A stretch of 64,000 nucleotides of DNA from Phyto melanocephala. Taxonomy: Eukaryota; Arthropoda; Insecta; Diptera; Rhinophoridae. Location: positions 69,811,043 to 69,875,042 of the forward strand of contig OW799234.1 of the NCBI GenBank assembly GCA_941918925.1. The letters run 5' to 3'. Below the pieces are notes generated by a model. That model was not told where the DNA came from. It searched no databases and worked only from the letters and a program-made list of their open reading frames with translations. Positions 44,657 to 57,600 of this stretch are shown piece by piece. A program made the position numbers and the translations under genes. Each line of letters begins with the position of its first letter. Positions within the stretch are counted from its first letter, which is position 1.

Positions 44657-46224
44657 AAAATTCGCCTTTAAATACATTTTTAATTTGTATCGGTTTAAAT
44701 TCGCTTATTTTTTGGAGAAAATGCTTCCATCATTAAGTAGTCATCCTACTTGGCTTCTCTTATAAACACAGGTAAGCACACATTTTAACAAGATATAGAA
44801 AAAGATTTTCCAACATTACGAAGTCATCAAATTTATTACATTATTACTTTATTTTTGCTAAGTTAAAGAAGTCTCAATGAAAGCCCGATCCTTAATATCC
44901 ATGAAAAGAAAAATACACCCTGTCAGATTTTTCATTAAGCATTACATTTAACTAGGCTTTTGAAGGTTTATTTGTATTTCAGATGCTAATGTTGCTATCT
45001 GTGTTACCTAGAATCTAAAACAATCACATGCCATAGAAATCCAGATACTTTGGTTCCTAATTGACCGTAAAACATATGATTTCGATGAAATGTGTGGCGT
45101 TGGGTTCCTTTCCGGGATAGGAAAGATAAATTCATCGTTTCCCGGTAGAAAAAAACATGATAAAGAACATATTTATGTTCTTTTCGATTTAATAAAAGCA
45201 AACCAACAAACACAAAATTTTCACACGTGAATTCATCTTTGAATGCAGTTATTGTCTCGAGGAGTCTAAAGCTCCACAAACTTTTTTCCGGAGATTCAAA
45301 AAGTTAAATAATTTCCCAGAAATTTGTTCCTAAATAGGAACTTTAATAATACAACTGTGGCTTGGAGATTATCTCCAACTCTTAAGTAAGGGATAGGAAG
45401 CACGTCCAAATTTACACTTATTTTGAACAACTACGCGTATACACATCTCATGCTCATTAAGGCATCCAGAGCAGTTGGTATACGGCATGTTTTTACATCT
45501 GACTTGTCAAATTTGTAACTCAATGTAATTCTGCACATCTGTCAAATTTTGTATTTTGCGGTCAACCGCTGCTGCCTGTTTTCCAGGGACAGAGATTTCT
45601 GTCAACATCTAATGTTGGATGGCTTGTCAGAGCAAAATAGAGCAAGCTATAATTAAATTGTTTTCAAATGAGTTTTACATAAGCATTTATTTTAAGCTTA
45701 TACAAGACATGTTAGTATTTTGCCGCGGGAAATTTAAAAAGCCCTGTATTGGATGCTTAAGCAAACTTGAAGTAAAAGTTAAAACTCATTATTTAAGATG
45801 ACATATCACTTGTCAGTAATTTTCTAATTATAATGTCGATAAGCTTGAAAATCTTTCTTACCTTAGTAATTGCAAGTTACAACCTAATTTGTATACCTTG
45901 CCATATGAAAACATATATCTTCAACCTTTTTTTGATAGAAGACTTTAAAGCGTTAAAGCATGTTATGTACCTTTACGTATGGTGCTGATTCTATTGAAGA
46001 CTTTAAATACCATTTCCTATGTTTATACCCTTTATTTAAACACCAATAGCAACAATGTACGAACACATAAGTCAAAAATAAATGTGGTAAAAAATTATAT
46101 ATTTTTTAAAATCATACTTATACTCGTATAATACATACATAGAATACATAACAATTGTAGGCTGTTCTGTATTTTGTTAAATTAAACATTAACATAAACA
46201 TTTTCTTCAAATGTACATAAGAAT
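44657..46224. other. Non-coding stretch
   Basis: No gene is recognised. Frames at 45004-45279 and 45619-45801 show no domain. The sequence ends at the 8-bp direct repeat that flanks the hAT-like element. Confidence 0.45.
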
Positions 46225-46232
46225 GTATGAAT

Positions 46233-48168
46233 TAGGGTGATCGATTATTCGACTTTTTTTAAAAACCAGTTTTCAAATTGCTTGGTTGCTTTTCTGAAGA
46301 TTGAAAAGAAACCGGTTAATCTGTCGAATAAATAAAATAGAATTCCTTAATATAAAAAAACTAAAAATTTTGTAAAAAATATATTAATAAATATATTATT
46401 ATATGTAATATAATAAAACTGATATCTTAATATAAACTTTTTTGGGGATGATATACGTTTGGCTGCACAATTTCGGAACGCAATAACTGACATAAAAACA
46501 GTTGACTAATTTGGTTTTTAATTAGTTGAATTTAAGGACAAAATTTAGTCATTACAAGTAAAATAAATAAATTAGATTTTTTATAAGGCTGTATAAATTC
46601 TGGTATCTCCTCCTCTGCATTTCTTAAATGATAGATAAGTCTTTTAAATTTATATGCACTAAAGTATTTTGTTTAAAATGATTTCGTTAATTTGTAATAC
46701 AACTTAAAGGCTAGGGATAAAAACTTCTTCGTTTTTTATAAAATTTCATTTTCAAGAAATTTTAGTTAAGCTATGTATTAAGTATATTTCGCCAGATTTT
46801 TTAGAAGCAAATTCGCTCCGTATGTAGGAAAGAGGTTAAAAAAATATTGTAAGCTTTTTAGCGCTTACGGTAGTGTGAAGTTGAATCAGAGTACAATAAT
46901 GAAACAACTTAGATTATCACAGCTAATTATAAGCGCAACGATGTAAAAATACCTGCTCTCGATTAAAAAAAATAATATTAAACTTAATTATTTATCTTAT
47001 TTTACATTTATTTTTGAAACAACAATTCAATTTCTTAGAATATTTCTTTTGAAATGGAAAATAGCAAACATTATACCCATACCCAAAACATGCTCTATCT
47101 AAAGTTTTCAAAAGAATCAAGCACTCGTTTTCTAGACAACAACAAAATGCTTGCTGACCAACAATTTGAATTTAAAAAGAAACACACTGATCAATGTATC
47201 GCTTTCTTGATTCAGCAACTTCATCGAATTCATACTTGGGCATCTGCTAATGGTCTTGAACATAATAGCAATAAATCTGAATGTATTGTTATACAGAAAT
47301 GATTTTCTTGTCCTAATATTACACCTGGCATATTTATTAATAATCAGTCTATTGACATAGTTAATTCTGCCATAAATTTGGGTGTCTACTTTAATAAAAC
47401 TCCGACTTGGTCAGACCACATTAATTACGCTTGCATGTGTAATTTTTTTATACTGAGAATCTTTTGGCAAACTCAATTGTATACACCTATAAAAATGAAA
47501 ATACTCCTCGCAAATAGACGCTCTAGAGTATCAATGCTCCCTTCATAGATGTATGAAATCTCTCTCGATAACCTGCTAAATCTTAAGGCATTAATTTTTA
47601 TGCACAAAATAATTTATACTCAACAGCCTGATCATCTCTTCAGTAAACTTTCCTTTGCAAATAACTGCAGAGGAGACAGACAAGAGACTTATAGTGGTAT
47701 TTCTATATATTTGCAATATCCCTCTGGAATTCAATTCCATAAAGCTATCAAACATTAAGTAAGTCACGTATATTCAAAGAAAATCTTATAAAATTGTATT
47801 CCTTAGCATAGCTTGATCTTATTAGTTTGATTATTAATTGTATTGGATTTGATTTTTATATTTTAAATTTAAGTGTTGTTTTTTTGCTTTTATGTTTAGG
47901 TATATGATGTTTTGAGTGCTACAGTACAAAATAAATACATAAATATTATAAAAAAGTATTTAATAAATTTTCTGAATTTTGGAACTTTTTTGAGTAATAA
48001 ATAAAGTATGGTACGATTGGTAACAAAGTTATATGAACATAAACTTAAAAAATTTAAAAAAAGCCGGTGTATTCGACATTTGAATAATCAACATTTGTAT
48101 TAAACAGCCAACTGAAAGAGAAAAAAAACCGGTTTTTTACCGGTTGTAAAACCGAGTCGATTACCCTA
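46233..48168. mobile_element. hAT-like element with 8-bp target duplication, enclosing a LINE relic
   Basis: The ends are TAGGGTGATCGATTATTCGA (46233) and, inverted, TAGGGTAATCGACTCGGTTT (48168). Both continue into imperfectly matching sequence with AACCGGTTT-type palindromes. GTATGAAT flanks the element exactly on both sides (46225-46232 and 48169-48176). An 8-bp duplication and TAGGG ends point to the hAT superfamily. No hAT transposase is found in the 1936 bp. Most of the right half is a non-LTR reverse-transcriptase relic (47054-47815). The element is therefore non-autonomous and either captured or was invaded by a LINE. Confidence 0.85.
47054..47815 (+). pseudogene. Non-LTR retrotransposon reverse-transcriptase relic (Jockey/CR1-like)
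   Basis: FLDNNKMLADQQFEFKKKHT (47130) matches the 'LxxNQFGFRxxHST' finger region. It then jumps to HTWASANGLEHNSNKSECIV (47230), the 'W...NGL.LNPxKS' palm region, so the YxDD-containing middle has been deleted. The frame continues past a TGA at 47300 with INLGVYFNKTPTWSDHIN (47370) and, after further stops, NLKALIFMHKIIY (47575) and YLQYPSGIQFHKAIKH (47720), which resemble the thumb and C-terminal tail. It lacks the endonuclease and Gag parts. It lies entirely inside the hAT-like element. Confidence 0.8.
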
Positions 48169-48176
48169 GTATGAAT

Positions 48177-49309
48177 TACAATTATGTTGTTTTGCTTTCG
48201 AATGTAAAGATGGGAAATACAAAATTACCAACAAATTGTGGTGTTATTTATTATTATTTTTTTTGTTTTCTTAAACTAAAATACTGTTTTTGCATACTCT
48301 TACTAAATACAGTTGCTTGTTGTTGTTTACAAAGTCCAGTATCTAATATATCGGCTATTTTTTATGTATTTATAACCATCTACAGTATGTAACTTTTTAG
48401 CTGTTTTTCTAGCATATTTTGTTCAATATGGATATACTTTACCATAGTTAACCTCTGCATAGTTGAACGTGTGCGGGTGATATTTAACAACCACTTATAA
48501 CTGCCATAACTGCTGCATAAATCGCTCACGATCAGTTTTTTGTATAGATCGATATTCACAAAAAAATAACAAAACAATTCAGATAATAAGTCCGTACATA
48601 TATGTATGTTAAACCAATTTAGTAAAGCAGGGAAGGAGTTGCTCAGAGGGGGTTATTTAGGAGGAGTAAAAGTTTACAATGGAGTTAAATAAACTAAACA
48701 GAAAAAAAAATTTTTTTAATTCCATTTCCACAACTTATCCAAAGTATAATGAAATTGACCTAAATTTCTTATGAACCCTCCCACTCTTTTTTTTATAAAC
48801 TTGCAACTACATGCAAGTGAATTGAGTACTCATGACTTAGAATCAGTAGCCTTATAAAAATCATTTAAAACCATAAACAACATACAAAAAGAATATGCCA
48901 ACTGTGTGCAAATTTTTTACTAGGAACGTGTACATATATGAAATGGATGAATTTTCAAACTTGTAAACATATGAGAAGACTTGTACATTCCAAACATATA
49001 ATCTTTCCTAAGTGCGTTTACATGTTTGAACATCTTCTATTTTTTTTTCTAGTTTAGAAGTTTTATGCCTGTATTAGAGTAAATTCTGCAATATGCTTTT
49101 TTGTTATGGCCTACGTCAGAACAATTTTATAATCGCAATATGATTATAAGATAATATATTGCACTGCTTACGTGGGCTAATTTGAAATTTTTCTTAATAA
49201 TTATTAAAAGATTTTTATTTTTTTGTAAAAAAAATATTAATAATAATTACTTTGAAAATCACAGATTTTTTCAAAGTGAAATACATGTATATTAAATATA
49301 TAATATGGG
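48177..49309. other. Non-coding stretch
   Basis: No gene is recognised. Frames at 48171-48392, 48380-48577 and 49215-49409 are AT-driven and lack motifs. Confidence 0.45.
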
Positions 49310-49530
49310 TTATAAAGAATGTCCCAACAAGAGCGCCAGAATTTATGTTGCTACCACCTTGATAATACAATTTGTGCGTTGTCTTTATTCGAGTTGTCAA
49401 ACGATTCAAAAATATGGAGAAGTATTCAAACGAACAACGTTTATTAAATGTAAATACTCGTGGTGAAAACCGATTTTCTTCGACAAATCTGCATTAATTT
49501 GATGATGCTCCAATACCCAATATGCAAATC
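49310..49530 (+). pseudogene. Possible mariner 5' end with deleted middle
   Basis: A leader ending GTTGTCAAACGATTCAAAAA precedes an ATG at 49413 reading MEKYSNEQRLLNVN, like the first residues of mariner transposases. After a short spacer, GENRFSSTNLH then stop and F weakly resemble the 'KxxFSDEAHF' block, which would mean the same middle region is deleted as in the copies at 26226, 51340 and 53620. The remainder does not align. Low confidence. Confidence 0.4.
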
Positions 49531-51337
49531 CACCGCTCTGCTTATGGCCATTTAACTAGATTTCTTGTACCAATTAAACTTTGTACCGGTGCAAATGCAG
49601 TTTTTTTTTACCAAAATTCTTTGCATAGTTATTCAGCAAATATTTAATTCTTATCTACATCACTAAATGGAAATTTCTGGGTTCTCGGTCATAATTTTCC
49701 ATACAGCGGCTATATTTTCGAGTAACCGAAATGGACAAGGGCGACTAAAAAATAGCCTTATGATTCATCAGCGTTAATTTTGTCAGATATTTTGTATATA
49801 AATGCCTTACTATCGATTTATTGGCGCGTAACTACGACCAAAAACTTGACTTAATTGGCGAATTTTTTTGGCAAAAGTTTCAGCTCTATAGGAAGGTGTA
49901 TAACGAAACGCTATTCGATTTAAAACTTATTATTAAATTTATGCTACATAAAAGTCCGTGATAATATACCTTCGCAGTATTTTTGTATCTAATTTTTTTT
50001 AAATCGGAAATTTCGTAAATTCGGTAAAAAAAAGTCTAACACAATGTTGCAATTAACAGCTGATAGAAATCTTGAAAACAATTAGGTACTCGTTAGGCTA
50101 AATGCGGTCAGATATAGTTAAAATTTTATTAATTTTGTTTATAATTATCAAACTAAATTAATATCAGCGTTTCCTCGACTGGTGTCAAGTTTAATCTCTG
50201 AGTTTAATAAAAACGCTAGTTAACTTTTTTAGCTAAATTTCTGAAAATTTTAAATGCAATTTGCCATTAACTCACCACATGTCTAAAGCTAAAATGAATT
50301 TTATGTTTCATTTTAAATTCTGCAATTTTTATATAATCCGCAAACCGCCCACGTACTAAGTGCATGAATATAAATTAGTAACAAGTCTACTCAGCAACTA
50401 TTTCGTATACTGTTGTATAATGTCAAGATAAATTTAATTTATAATTTTTATAGTGTGAGAATATTGACTGTTTCTTTTTCTTAAATTCAGCTTAAAATCA
50501 TCGCTGCTGTGCAATAATTATTGTTTATATAGTGCTGATGTGTTAACAGCTTTAGCAGTTTTCATCTTCGAAGTTCAATTACTCGTAACTGGATATATGA
50601 ATCCGTTTGTTAGAGCTGCAAAATCTTTTTTTATTTCGCCTACAAACACATGGCGTAAGTAATAATTGAATTTTTATTAAAGGTTTAAAACGAATACAGT
50701 GGTACCCTAACCTAAAGGATTTCTTTTAATTATGGAAAAAAAATCAAATCACCAGATATATTAGATATTTAGGAGAACTTGAAATAAATATTTAATTTTA
50801 TTTTTTTTAAATTTATTATTTTGTTTTCTTATTTATTGTTGAAAATAATTAATAAATTAAATATTACTGAAAAAACAATAAAAATCATTATCAATCAAAA
50901 TATTAGGGAAAACTATGAAATTTTAAATAATACAACATTTTATCTTTACGTTTGATATACATTTGTATGTATATGATATATGACGAATTAAAGCTTGTTA
51001 TGAATAAACTTTTCTTTCACAATCTATTACTAATAACCAGAATTCTAGTTGTTGTTTATAGTGTATCAACTGCAGTTTTGGCATAACACAAGACAAAAGC
51101 AAAATAAATTTTTATAATAAATATGACAGTATATACAGTAGATTCAGCAATGCGCCTTTTTGTTACAGCATTAACGTTGCTGTCATATTCTGTTTCATCT
51201 CTAAGACCGTTAATAATATTTACTAAAAACCGAAATTTATGCAAATTTTTTGATATTAAAAAATGTAACACAAAAAAAACTAAACTTGGATGCCTCTTAT
51301 AGAAACTCGTGTTTTTGACATAATGGATCCAATTTTA
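49531..51337. other. Non-coding stretch
   Basis: No gene or repeat is recognised over 1.8 kb. The 71-codon frame at 51056-51271 shows no domain. Confidence 0.45.
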
Positions 51338-51339
51338 TA

Positions 51340-51884
51340 AAGGGTCCGCCATTTAACGTTCTTTTTTTCAACTAGTGCTTATTTCGTAAATAGTAACACT
51401 TAGCTCATGTCTGATTTGACAGATAATTAGTTTTATCCTTCCGCTGAACGAATATGGTTGTGTTTACGCTTGAACAACGCTGGGAAATATTCCGACACTA
51501 CTTTGGCCGATTTTGCCCAAAAAAATCATCTTTTCAGATGAAGCTTATTTTGATCTTGGTGGGTATGTAAACAAGCACAATTGTCGCATTTGGGGCACAG
51601 AAAACCCTCACGCATACATTGAAAAGCCGATACACCCGAAACGAGTCACTGTTTGGTGCGGATTTTGGTCCAGAGGCATAATTGGGCCATTTTTCTTCGA
51701 AAATGAGCAAGGAGTGGCCGTAGTCAATAGCGATCGTTATCGGGCCATGTTGAACGAATTTTTGTTCACAAAAATTGAAGAGGAGGATATTGGCAACATT
51801 TGGTTTCAACAGGCCGGCGCTACGTACCACACACACGAAGCTACACTTTTTTTTATAGTATTTAAAAAAAAAACATTAAATCGA
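51340..51884 (+). mobile_element. Internally deleted mariner derivative (copy D2)
   Basis: TA then AAGGGTCCGCCATTTAACG forms the left end. The N-terminus MVVFTLEQRWEIFRHYF is followed after a few codons, in another frame, by the catalytic core (KKIIFSDEAYFDLGGYVNKH, HPKRVTVWCGFWSRGIIGPF, VNSDRYRAMLNEFLFTKI, FQQAGATYHTHEA). The second catalytic D is changed (QQAG). The C-terminus is missing at the same place as in the copy at 63620 (GAAGCTACACTTTTTT). The right terminal repeat is not convincing; a small inverted-repeat element begins there instead. Confidence 0.82.
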
Positions 51885-52112
51885 CCACTGTGCGCAATAT
51901 TATCGTATGTTACAAAAACAATATTTTACAGTATAGCGTTTTTATTACTTTTAAATAAATAAAAAAGTAAATAACACTGCTACATACGATAATATGTACA
52001 CAGTATATATATAATTTCTTATCAGCAGATGGATTAATGGATGTAAAAGCAATTTGCATAAAAAATTTGATTTCTAAAAAAACGTAACATACGATAATTT
52101 CGCGCACAGGGG
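51885..52112. mobile_element. 228-bp MITE with 28-bp inverted ends
   Basis: CCACTGTGCGCAATATTATC, continuing GTATGTTAC (51885-51913), is mirrored at 52084-52112 as GTAACATACGATAATTTCGC, continuing GCACAGGGG, with three mismatches. The interior is A/T-rich without coding potential. Minus-strand frame 51910-52107 is incidental. The start CACTGTG resembles Transib or hAT ends, but no target duplication is clear. It abuts the truncated right side of the mariner derivative, so it probably inserted there. Confidence 0.75.
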
Positions 52113-52739
52113 CCGATATTATAATAATAATAATAATAATGCCATTGGCGCAGCTACAAATTTTTTTCGGGGACTGCTAGAGCTTAAAATCTTAAACTGA
52201 TTTAAATTTATATGTATCTTTATTTTAATTCTGGGTAGAACAAAATCAAATCACAAAATGATCTAGTTACGCCAATGACTATTGCACTTGTCTTCCAAAA
52301 TCTATATAATTTTTTATTGTCAATAGGCAGATGACAATTAGGGGGTTCATATGTTTTGGAATTTTGTTGACTTTTATTTATAACAATTTTTAAATTATGG
52401 CAAAAAGCTAAATGAGATTAAAACTGTTCTAAGAGCGCTAACGTATAAATATATTGTTACTAAAGAGATAAGAAGCATAACTGAAGATATTATGTTGAAC
52501 CAAGGCCGATTTACCATATATGGATATCGATTTTTTTTTTTTGTATCTTGTTATATATTATCATTTACAGTAACACTTATAATACTTCTCTAGTGATCCA
52601 AAGATTTTTTTGTGATCATTATTGAATATGCTCTAGCACAGGTACTTTCTTTGTAAGCTCGTGGTTTTTTTTTTAACTTTATTTTTACTCAGGGCTTCCA
52701 TGCAACCTCTTGTCACATCGTTTAGAATACACATAATAA
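52113..52739. other. Non-coding linker with a (TAA)n microsatellite
   Basis: An (ATA/TAA) microsatellite lies at about 52119-52140, immediately beside the MITE. No gene otherwise. Confidence 0.45.
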
Positions 52740-54633
52740 GATTCCATAAAATCAATCAATAAATCAGTAATAACTATATTTGACCCATATATTTGCCATT
52801 TTGTTTAGGACGCCATATTGGATTTTACCTTAATCATAATTACCTATATACTATTGCTCAAGCCCCTTTTATTTAAGGGATTAAGAGGAAGATTTTTTAA
52901 TACTATTACTGACCCATATAAAAATTTATTGTACGCCATTTTGTAGTGGTGGCAATAATGGATTTAAAATTATTTTTATTTATAATATTTTATTCTGCTA
53001 GTCTAACCCTTTTATTTTGTATTCAAACTGAATCTTTTAACTGTCGAGAAGCTAAATAATTAATAATAATTATTTTGAATAGTGTGTGTATTTTACATAA
53101 TTTTAAAAGCTACGGTCCGCAATTCAGCTTGATATATTTAAGTAGGTAGGAAAGGGGGAAGAGGCAGGAAGCAAGAGCCGCTTCCTACACCACATTTGAT
53201 AAATTTAAAAAAATATATATTTGTCCTATAAATTTTCATTATAATCTTTCAGATTAGTGACCGTATTGTCAAAATTGTTTACTGATATCTCTAGAAATAT
53301 AACATTTATATAAAGAATTACAAACGTGTCCATAAATTATCCAGTCGCTGAAAAATTTCCTTTTTTGTGATAAAAAATATGGACAAAAAATACAGAGTCA
53401 ATCCTATTTATTCACACAGATGTCAGAAAATTATGGGGCGATTTTGTTTGATTTCAATAGCGATTCATTCCAACATATTTCCATACAAGTCCGTGCAACA
53501 TGTTTCAGCTTCGGAAAGTTGATTTCTTCCAACGCACGGACAGACGTATATTTTTCAGTCGACTCCCCTGGTCCTTATCTTTCAGAAAATTTGTACTTTA
53601 AGCGGTCGGAAATTAAATAAAGGGTGATTTTTTAGCTATTATCTTTTTGGCAACACTGGTTTAAACAGCTGACGCACGTTTCGTGTTTTGTTTCACTGTC
53701 AAACATCTTCAGTTTGGTCTATAATTTAACAATTAATGGTCTTACAAACGAACAACGCTTGCAAATTATTGAATTTTGTTATTAAAATGCGTGCTCTGTT
53801 AAGAAAGTTTATCGCGCGCTTCTTATCGAAAAATTGTGTTCAGTGACGAAGCTAATTTTTGGCTCAATGGGTACGTTAATAAGCAGAATTTTCGATTTTG
53901 GAGTGAAGATCAGCCAAAAGCATTGCAAGAGTGCACCAATGCATCCAGAAAAAGTCACAGTTTGGTGCGGTTTATGGGCTGGTGGGATCATTGGACCGTA
54001 CTTCTTCAAAGATGATGCGAATCGTAACGTAACTGTGAATGGTGAGCGCTACCGTGAGATGATATCCAACTTTTTTTTGCCCAAAATGCAAGAGCTTGAC
54101 TTGCATGACATGTGATTTCAACAAGACGGTGCCACATGCCACACAGCACGCTTAACAATGGACTAATTGAGAGGCGAGTTCGGTGAACATTTTATTTCAC
54201 GTTCGGGACCGGTCAATTGGCCGCCTAGATCGTGCGATTTAACGCCTTTAGACTATTTTTTGTGGGGCTATGTTAAAGCTCATGTCTATACACACATGCC
54301 CGATTCAATTGACGCATTGGAAGACAACATTTAAGCATTTATTCATAAGATACTGGCCGAAATGTTGGAAAGAGTATGCCAAAATTGAACTAAGCGGAAG
54401 GACCATTTGAGGTGCAGTCACGGTCAACATTTGCATGAAATAATCTCCAAACATTGAATTATATGGACCGAACTATCAATTCAAATAAAGATTTCATGCA
54501 TTTTTCTGAATTTTATTTGTTTTTTTTCAACTTTCCTATAGCTCTTAAAAAATCACGCTTTATTGTAGAAATTACAAATGAAATGACAAATCTATATGCT
54601 TATATCCTTGACACCATAGGTGAAGGGTCGATA
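52740..54633 (+). mobile_element. Old long-form repeat A, split by a mariner
   Basis: The left part carries diverged long-form middle sequence (GACCCATATATTTGCCATTT, GGACGCCATATTGG, CTGTCGAGAAGCTAAATAAT) that mirrors the long form at 31365-32347. From 53410 the tail is recognisable (TCAGAAAATTATGGGGCGAT, CAATAGCGATTCATTCC, CGCACGGACAGACG, CGGTCGGAAATTAAA). The tail is cut at 53619 by a complete mariner. It resumes at 54561 with TTGTAGAAATTACAAATG and ends AGGTGAAGGGTCGATAA. The head is not clearly preserved, so the left border is approximate. Confidence 0.72.
53620..54560 (+). mobile_element. DD41D mariner (rosa-like spacing), non-autonomous
   Basis: The terminal repeats are AAGGGTGATTTTTTAGCTAT and, inverted at the right, AAGCGTGATTTTTTAAGAGC. 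TA lies on both sides (53618-53619 and 54561-54562), as expected for Tc1/mariner. The transposase starts MVLTNEQRLQIIEFCY (about 53736) and jumps from about residue 30 to the core [20 protein letters not shown], so most of the DNA-binding domain is deleted. [30 protein letters not shown] and WPPRSCDLTPLDYFLWGYVK follow. Forty-one codons separate the second and third aspartates. A frameshift near 53930 and at least five stops (for example TGA at 54114) kill it. Confidence 0.88.
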
Positions 54634-57600
54634 AAATGAAAGTGGAAGATAAATAAATGGGAGGAAATAATTAGTAATTAGACGGATCGAAAATTGATGA
54701 CCGAAATCGGTTTCTGGGATATGAACTGAAACAAGCTATTGCGGAAGGTATTGTTATGAGAATCTTAACACACATCTAACACGTTTAAATTTGGGTTTTA
54801 CAAATTTTCTTGAGTGCTCTTTCAAATTCTCTTTGGCGCTATGACACAGAGATTTTAATTTTAAAAAATTGTAACACGTGTGTCTATACTATCATGTGTG
54901 TTTGTGTGAATATAAATGTACGAAAATAAAAAACAAAAGCAATTAGTGAGTACAACATTCTCTGTACTTCCCCCGATATACTTTCTACCTCTCTCACCAT
55001 TATGATCAGGAGTTTGCAACCTTTAATTTGAACAAATAAAATTGTTGGTTTCGAAATGTCCTACAATGCCATAATAAGATCTTGATATAATATGGATTCC
55101 AATCCATCATGGGCAATCGAAAATGACGCAGTCATCAAACTTTTCAACATAGGACCATCTTTTAACGTCATGCTTGTGGAAAACGCTAAACCTTAGGTTG
55201 AAAATGAAGGAACTACTTTTGCCAATGACCTAAAAAACCTGGAATAATTAAGAACATCGGCTTGGAAATTGTCCGAACTAAATTCCTAAGATAAGCTTAT
55301 TTATTCCACAGAGCTTCCAATGGGCATGTTTGTATACCTTCCAATAGGCATGTTTGTATACCTTAAATGTGTATGGGCTACATAATACCTATCCTTTTCG
55401 ATCTAGCCTAAGAAGAGGTTAAAGTGCTTAGCTCTATGCTGATTTATAAATGCAGGCTGAAGTGAAAATAATTGTTCCTTTAGGAATTGAGTGGACTCTT
55501 CTAAGTGTCGCTTGTTTATTTAGTATTTTTTTTTTTTTTTTTTTTTTTAAATGCTGGTAGATTTCACATTGGACCCTTAAAATACTAAGCAAAAGTATCA
55601 CAATCGGTCAACAACCACTTAAACAAACACTAACCTAACCCTTTCCTACTAGAAATATCTCACAATTTTCATTTACAACTTAAGTTGGAATAATAGCGCT
55701 AGGATTTAATAACAAACAAATATTTTTTTGCAATTTTTTTTTCAGCACTTTGCCAACTGTTATTTTACTGCTGTGTTGCTGGAAAATTATTAGTTTTTCT
55801 TATTACAAGCCATAAAGAAGGTGGCATAAATTTTTTCTGGTGGCAGCCTGTGGTTAGGCATTGGATACTTTTTTTCGGCTGATAGTTTTTGAATGGTGTA
55901 TAATGATGGTAATGGCGATGACGATGGTGCTTGAGCATTGGCGGTTAAAATGGTTTATGGTAATCCAAGAAGGTGTTAAAGTATATTGTTATTATTTTTC
56001 CTAAACCAATTTTAGCTCATGAAGTTTATGAGACATTATGATTTCTTGTTGAAATCGTGTTGCACGAATTATCATTTATTAAGTTGAGGGTGTTTAATTT
56101 AATTTGTTCATTTTTTTTTTGTGCTTTTATAGTTTCTGATTCAATTTCCTTTTTATGTGCATAATTTGTTGGCCGTTTAATTTGGGTGAATTGTGATAGT
56201 TTTTGGTGACCCATAAACTATATGTGTACAAGTATAATGAAATTTTGTGAAATATTTCTTTTTTCTGCCATAATGCATGCATATTTTACAAATAGCCATA
56301 TGGTGGAGAATGGAAAAGTTAAGTTAAATAACAGCTATAAGCAATTGGCTTAAATAATTATTAAAAAGTTACGTTAGAGATATTTAAATAGATAGGTTCT
56401 GTTAATTTTTAGCCATTAAAAGTATTTTTCAAGTGGATTACAAAGATATCAAATGCAAAGTAAAATAAAAATTTCAAATTTAGTCCACAATGAAAAAAAA
56501 AAAACTTAAACTTAGTTTGTGGTTTGTTAAAAAATATATATTAATTTTATATTCTATAATCTCTCCTTTTTTTAGCATACGCCCAATATTATGACCAGCA
56601 ATATCTAGTGTAACAATAACAATAAATAAATGCCAGGATGCATCTGTGCATATAAATGTTTCTTTCCAAAAAAAATAAAGATTTAAGAGACAATTTGGTC
56701 AACTGATGAATATCTTGAAAAGTACAAAAAACACATTAGCAATACTTTTTACATGTAACAAGACTAGCAACAAATAAACCAACAAACATAATGATGAAAT
56801 GCTTGATTTAACATGCAACAACATGCAAATTACCACACAGTACAAGCAAAAACTACTACATTCTCATTGATTGTCCGATGAGCAGGAGAACAAACAAATA
56901 AAAAATGCGTGCCAACATAACAATTGTATACAAATTTTCTTCTATTTTAAATTTATTTAAAAAATAAAATAAAAAAAATTAGCATCAGCATGTAGAAGAA
57001 CAAAGATATGCTAAATTTTTAGATAAACAGCGAACATTACAACATAAATTAAGAGAGAACTGTTTGTGAAAAATCTCAGCATCAAGCTGCATGTAGCAAC
57101 ACCCTGCAGCAAACGAGTAATATTAAATTTTTTTTAAAAGGTAAATTTAAAACAATAAGTATCGAATAAACTATTGATTATCTTAACAAAATATATAAGT
57201 ATTTAACTGATAAAACGTAATAAAAATAATTATAACTTAATTATTTACTTTTGAGAAAATTTGAATTGATCTTTAACTTTTATAGATGCTTTCATAGTGA
57301 CATTGGCCAGTATTTTATCTATGAAGCTGTTCTGGTTTAAGTATGACTTTAGCTGTTTTACCATAATGAAATAGAGCAAGAAAACAAATCTTATGCAATG
57401 ATTAACTCAAAAGAGCAAAAAACTGACATTGGCCCTTTTAGCTCCAAGCCACATAATTCACTTCTAACATTTAACAAAATGTGCTACTGTTAACATTAAA
57501 GTCACTTTTGTTAAATAACATTCTAAGACGTTACGATTTGTGTAGTTGTGATGTGTGCAAAAAAACTTTCTGAAACTTATAAAGTTTTAAACAAAGTTTG

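Noticed and set aside
55315..55362. Two 24-bp tandem units as a regulatory element
   Set aside because: Only two units, with no partner motif; it looks like simple replication slippage.
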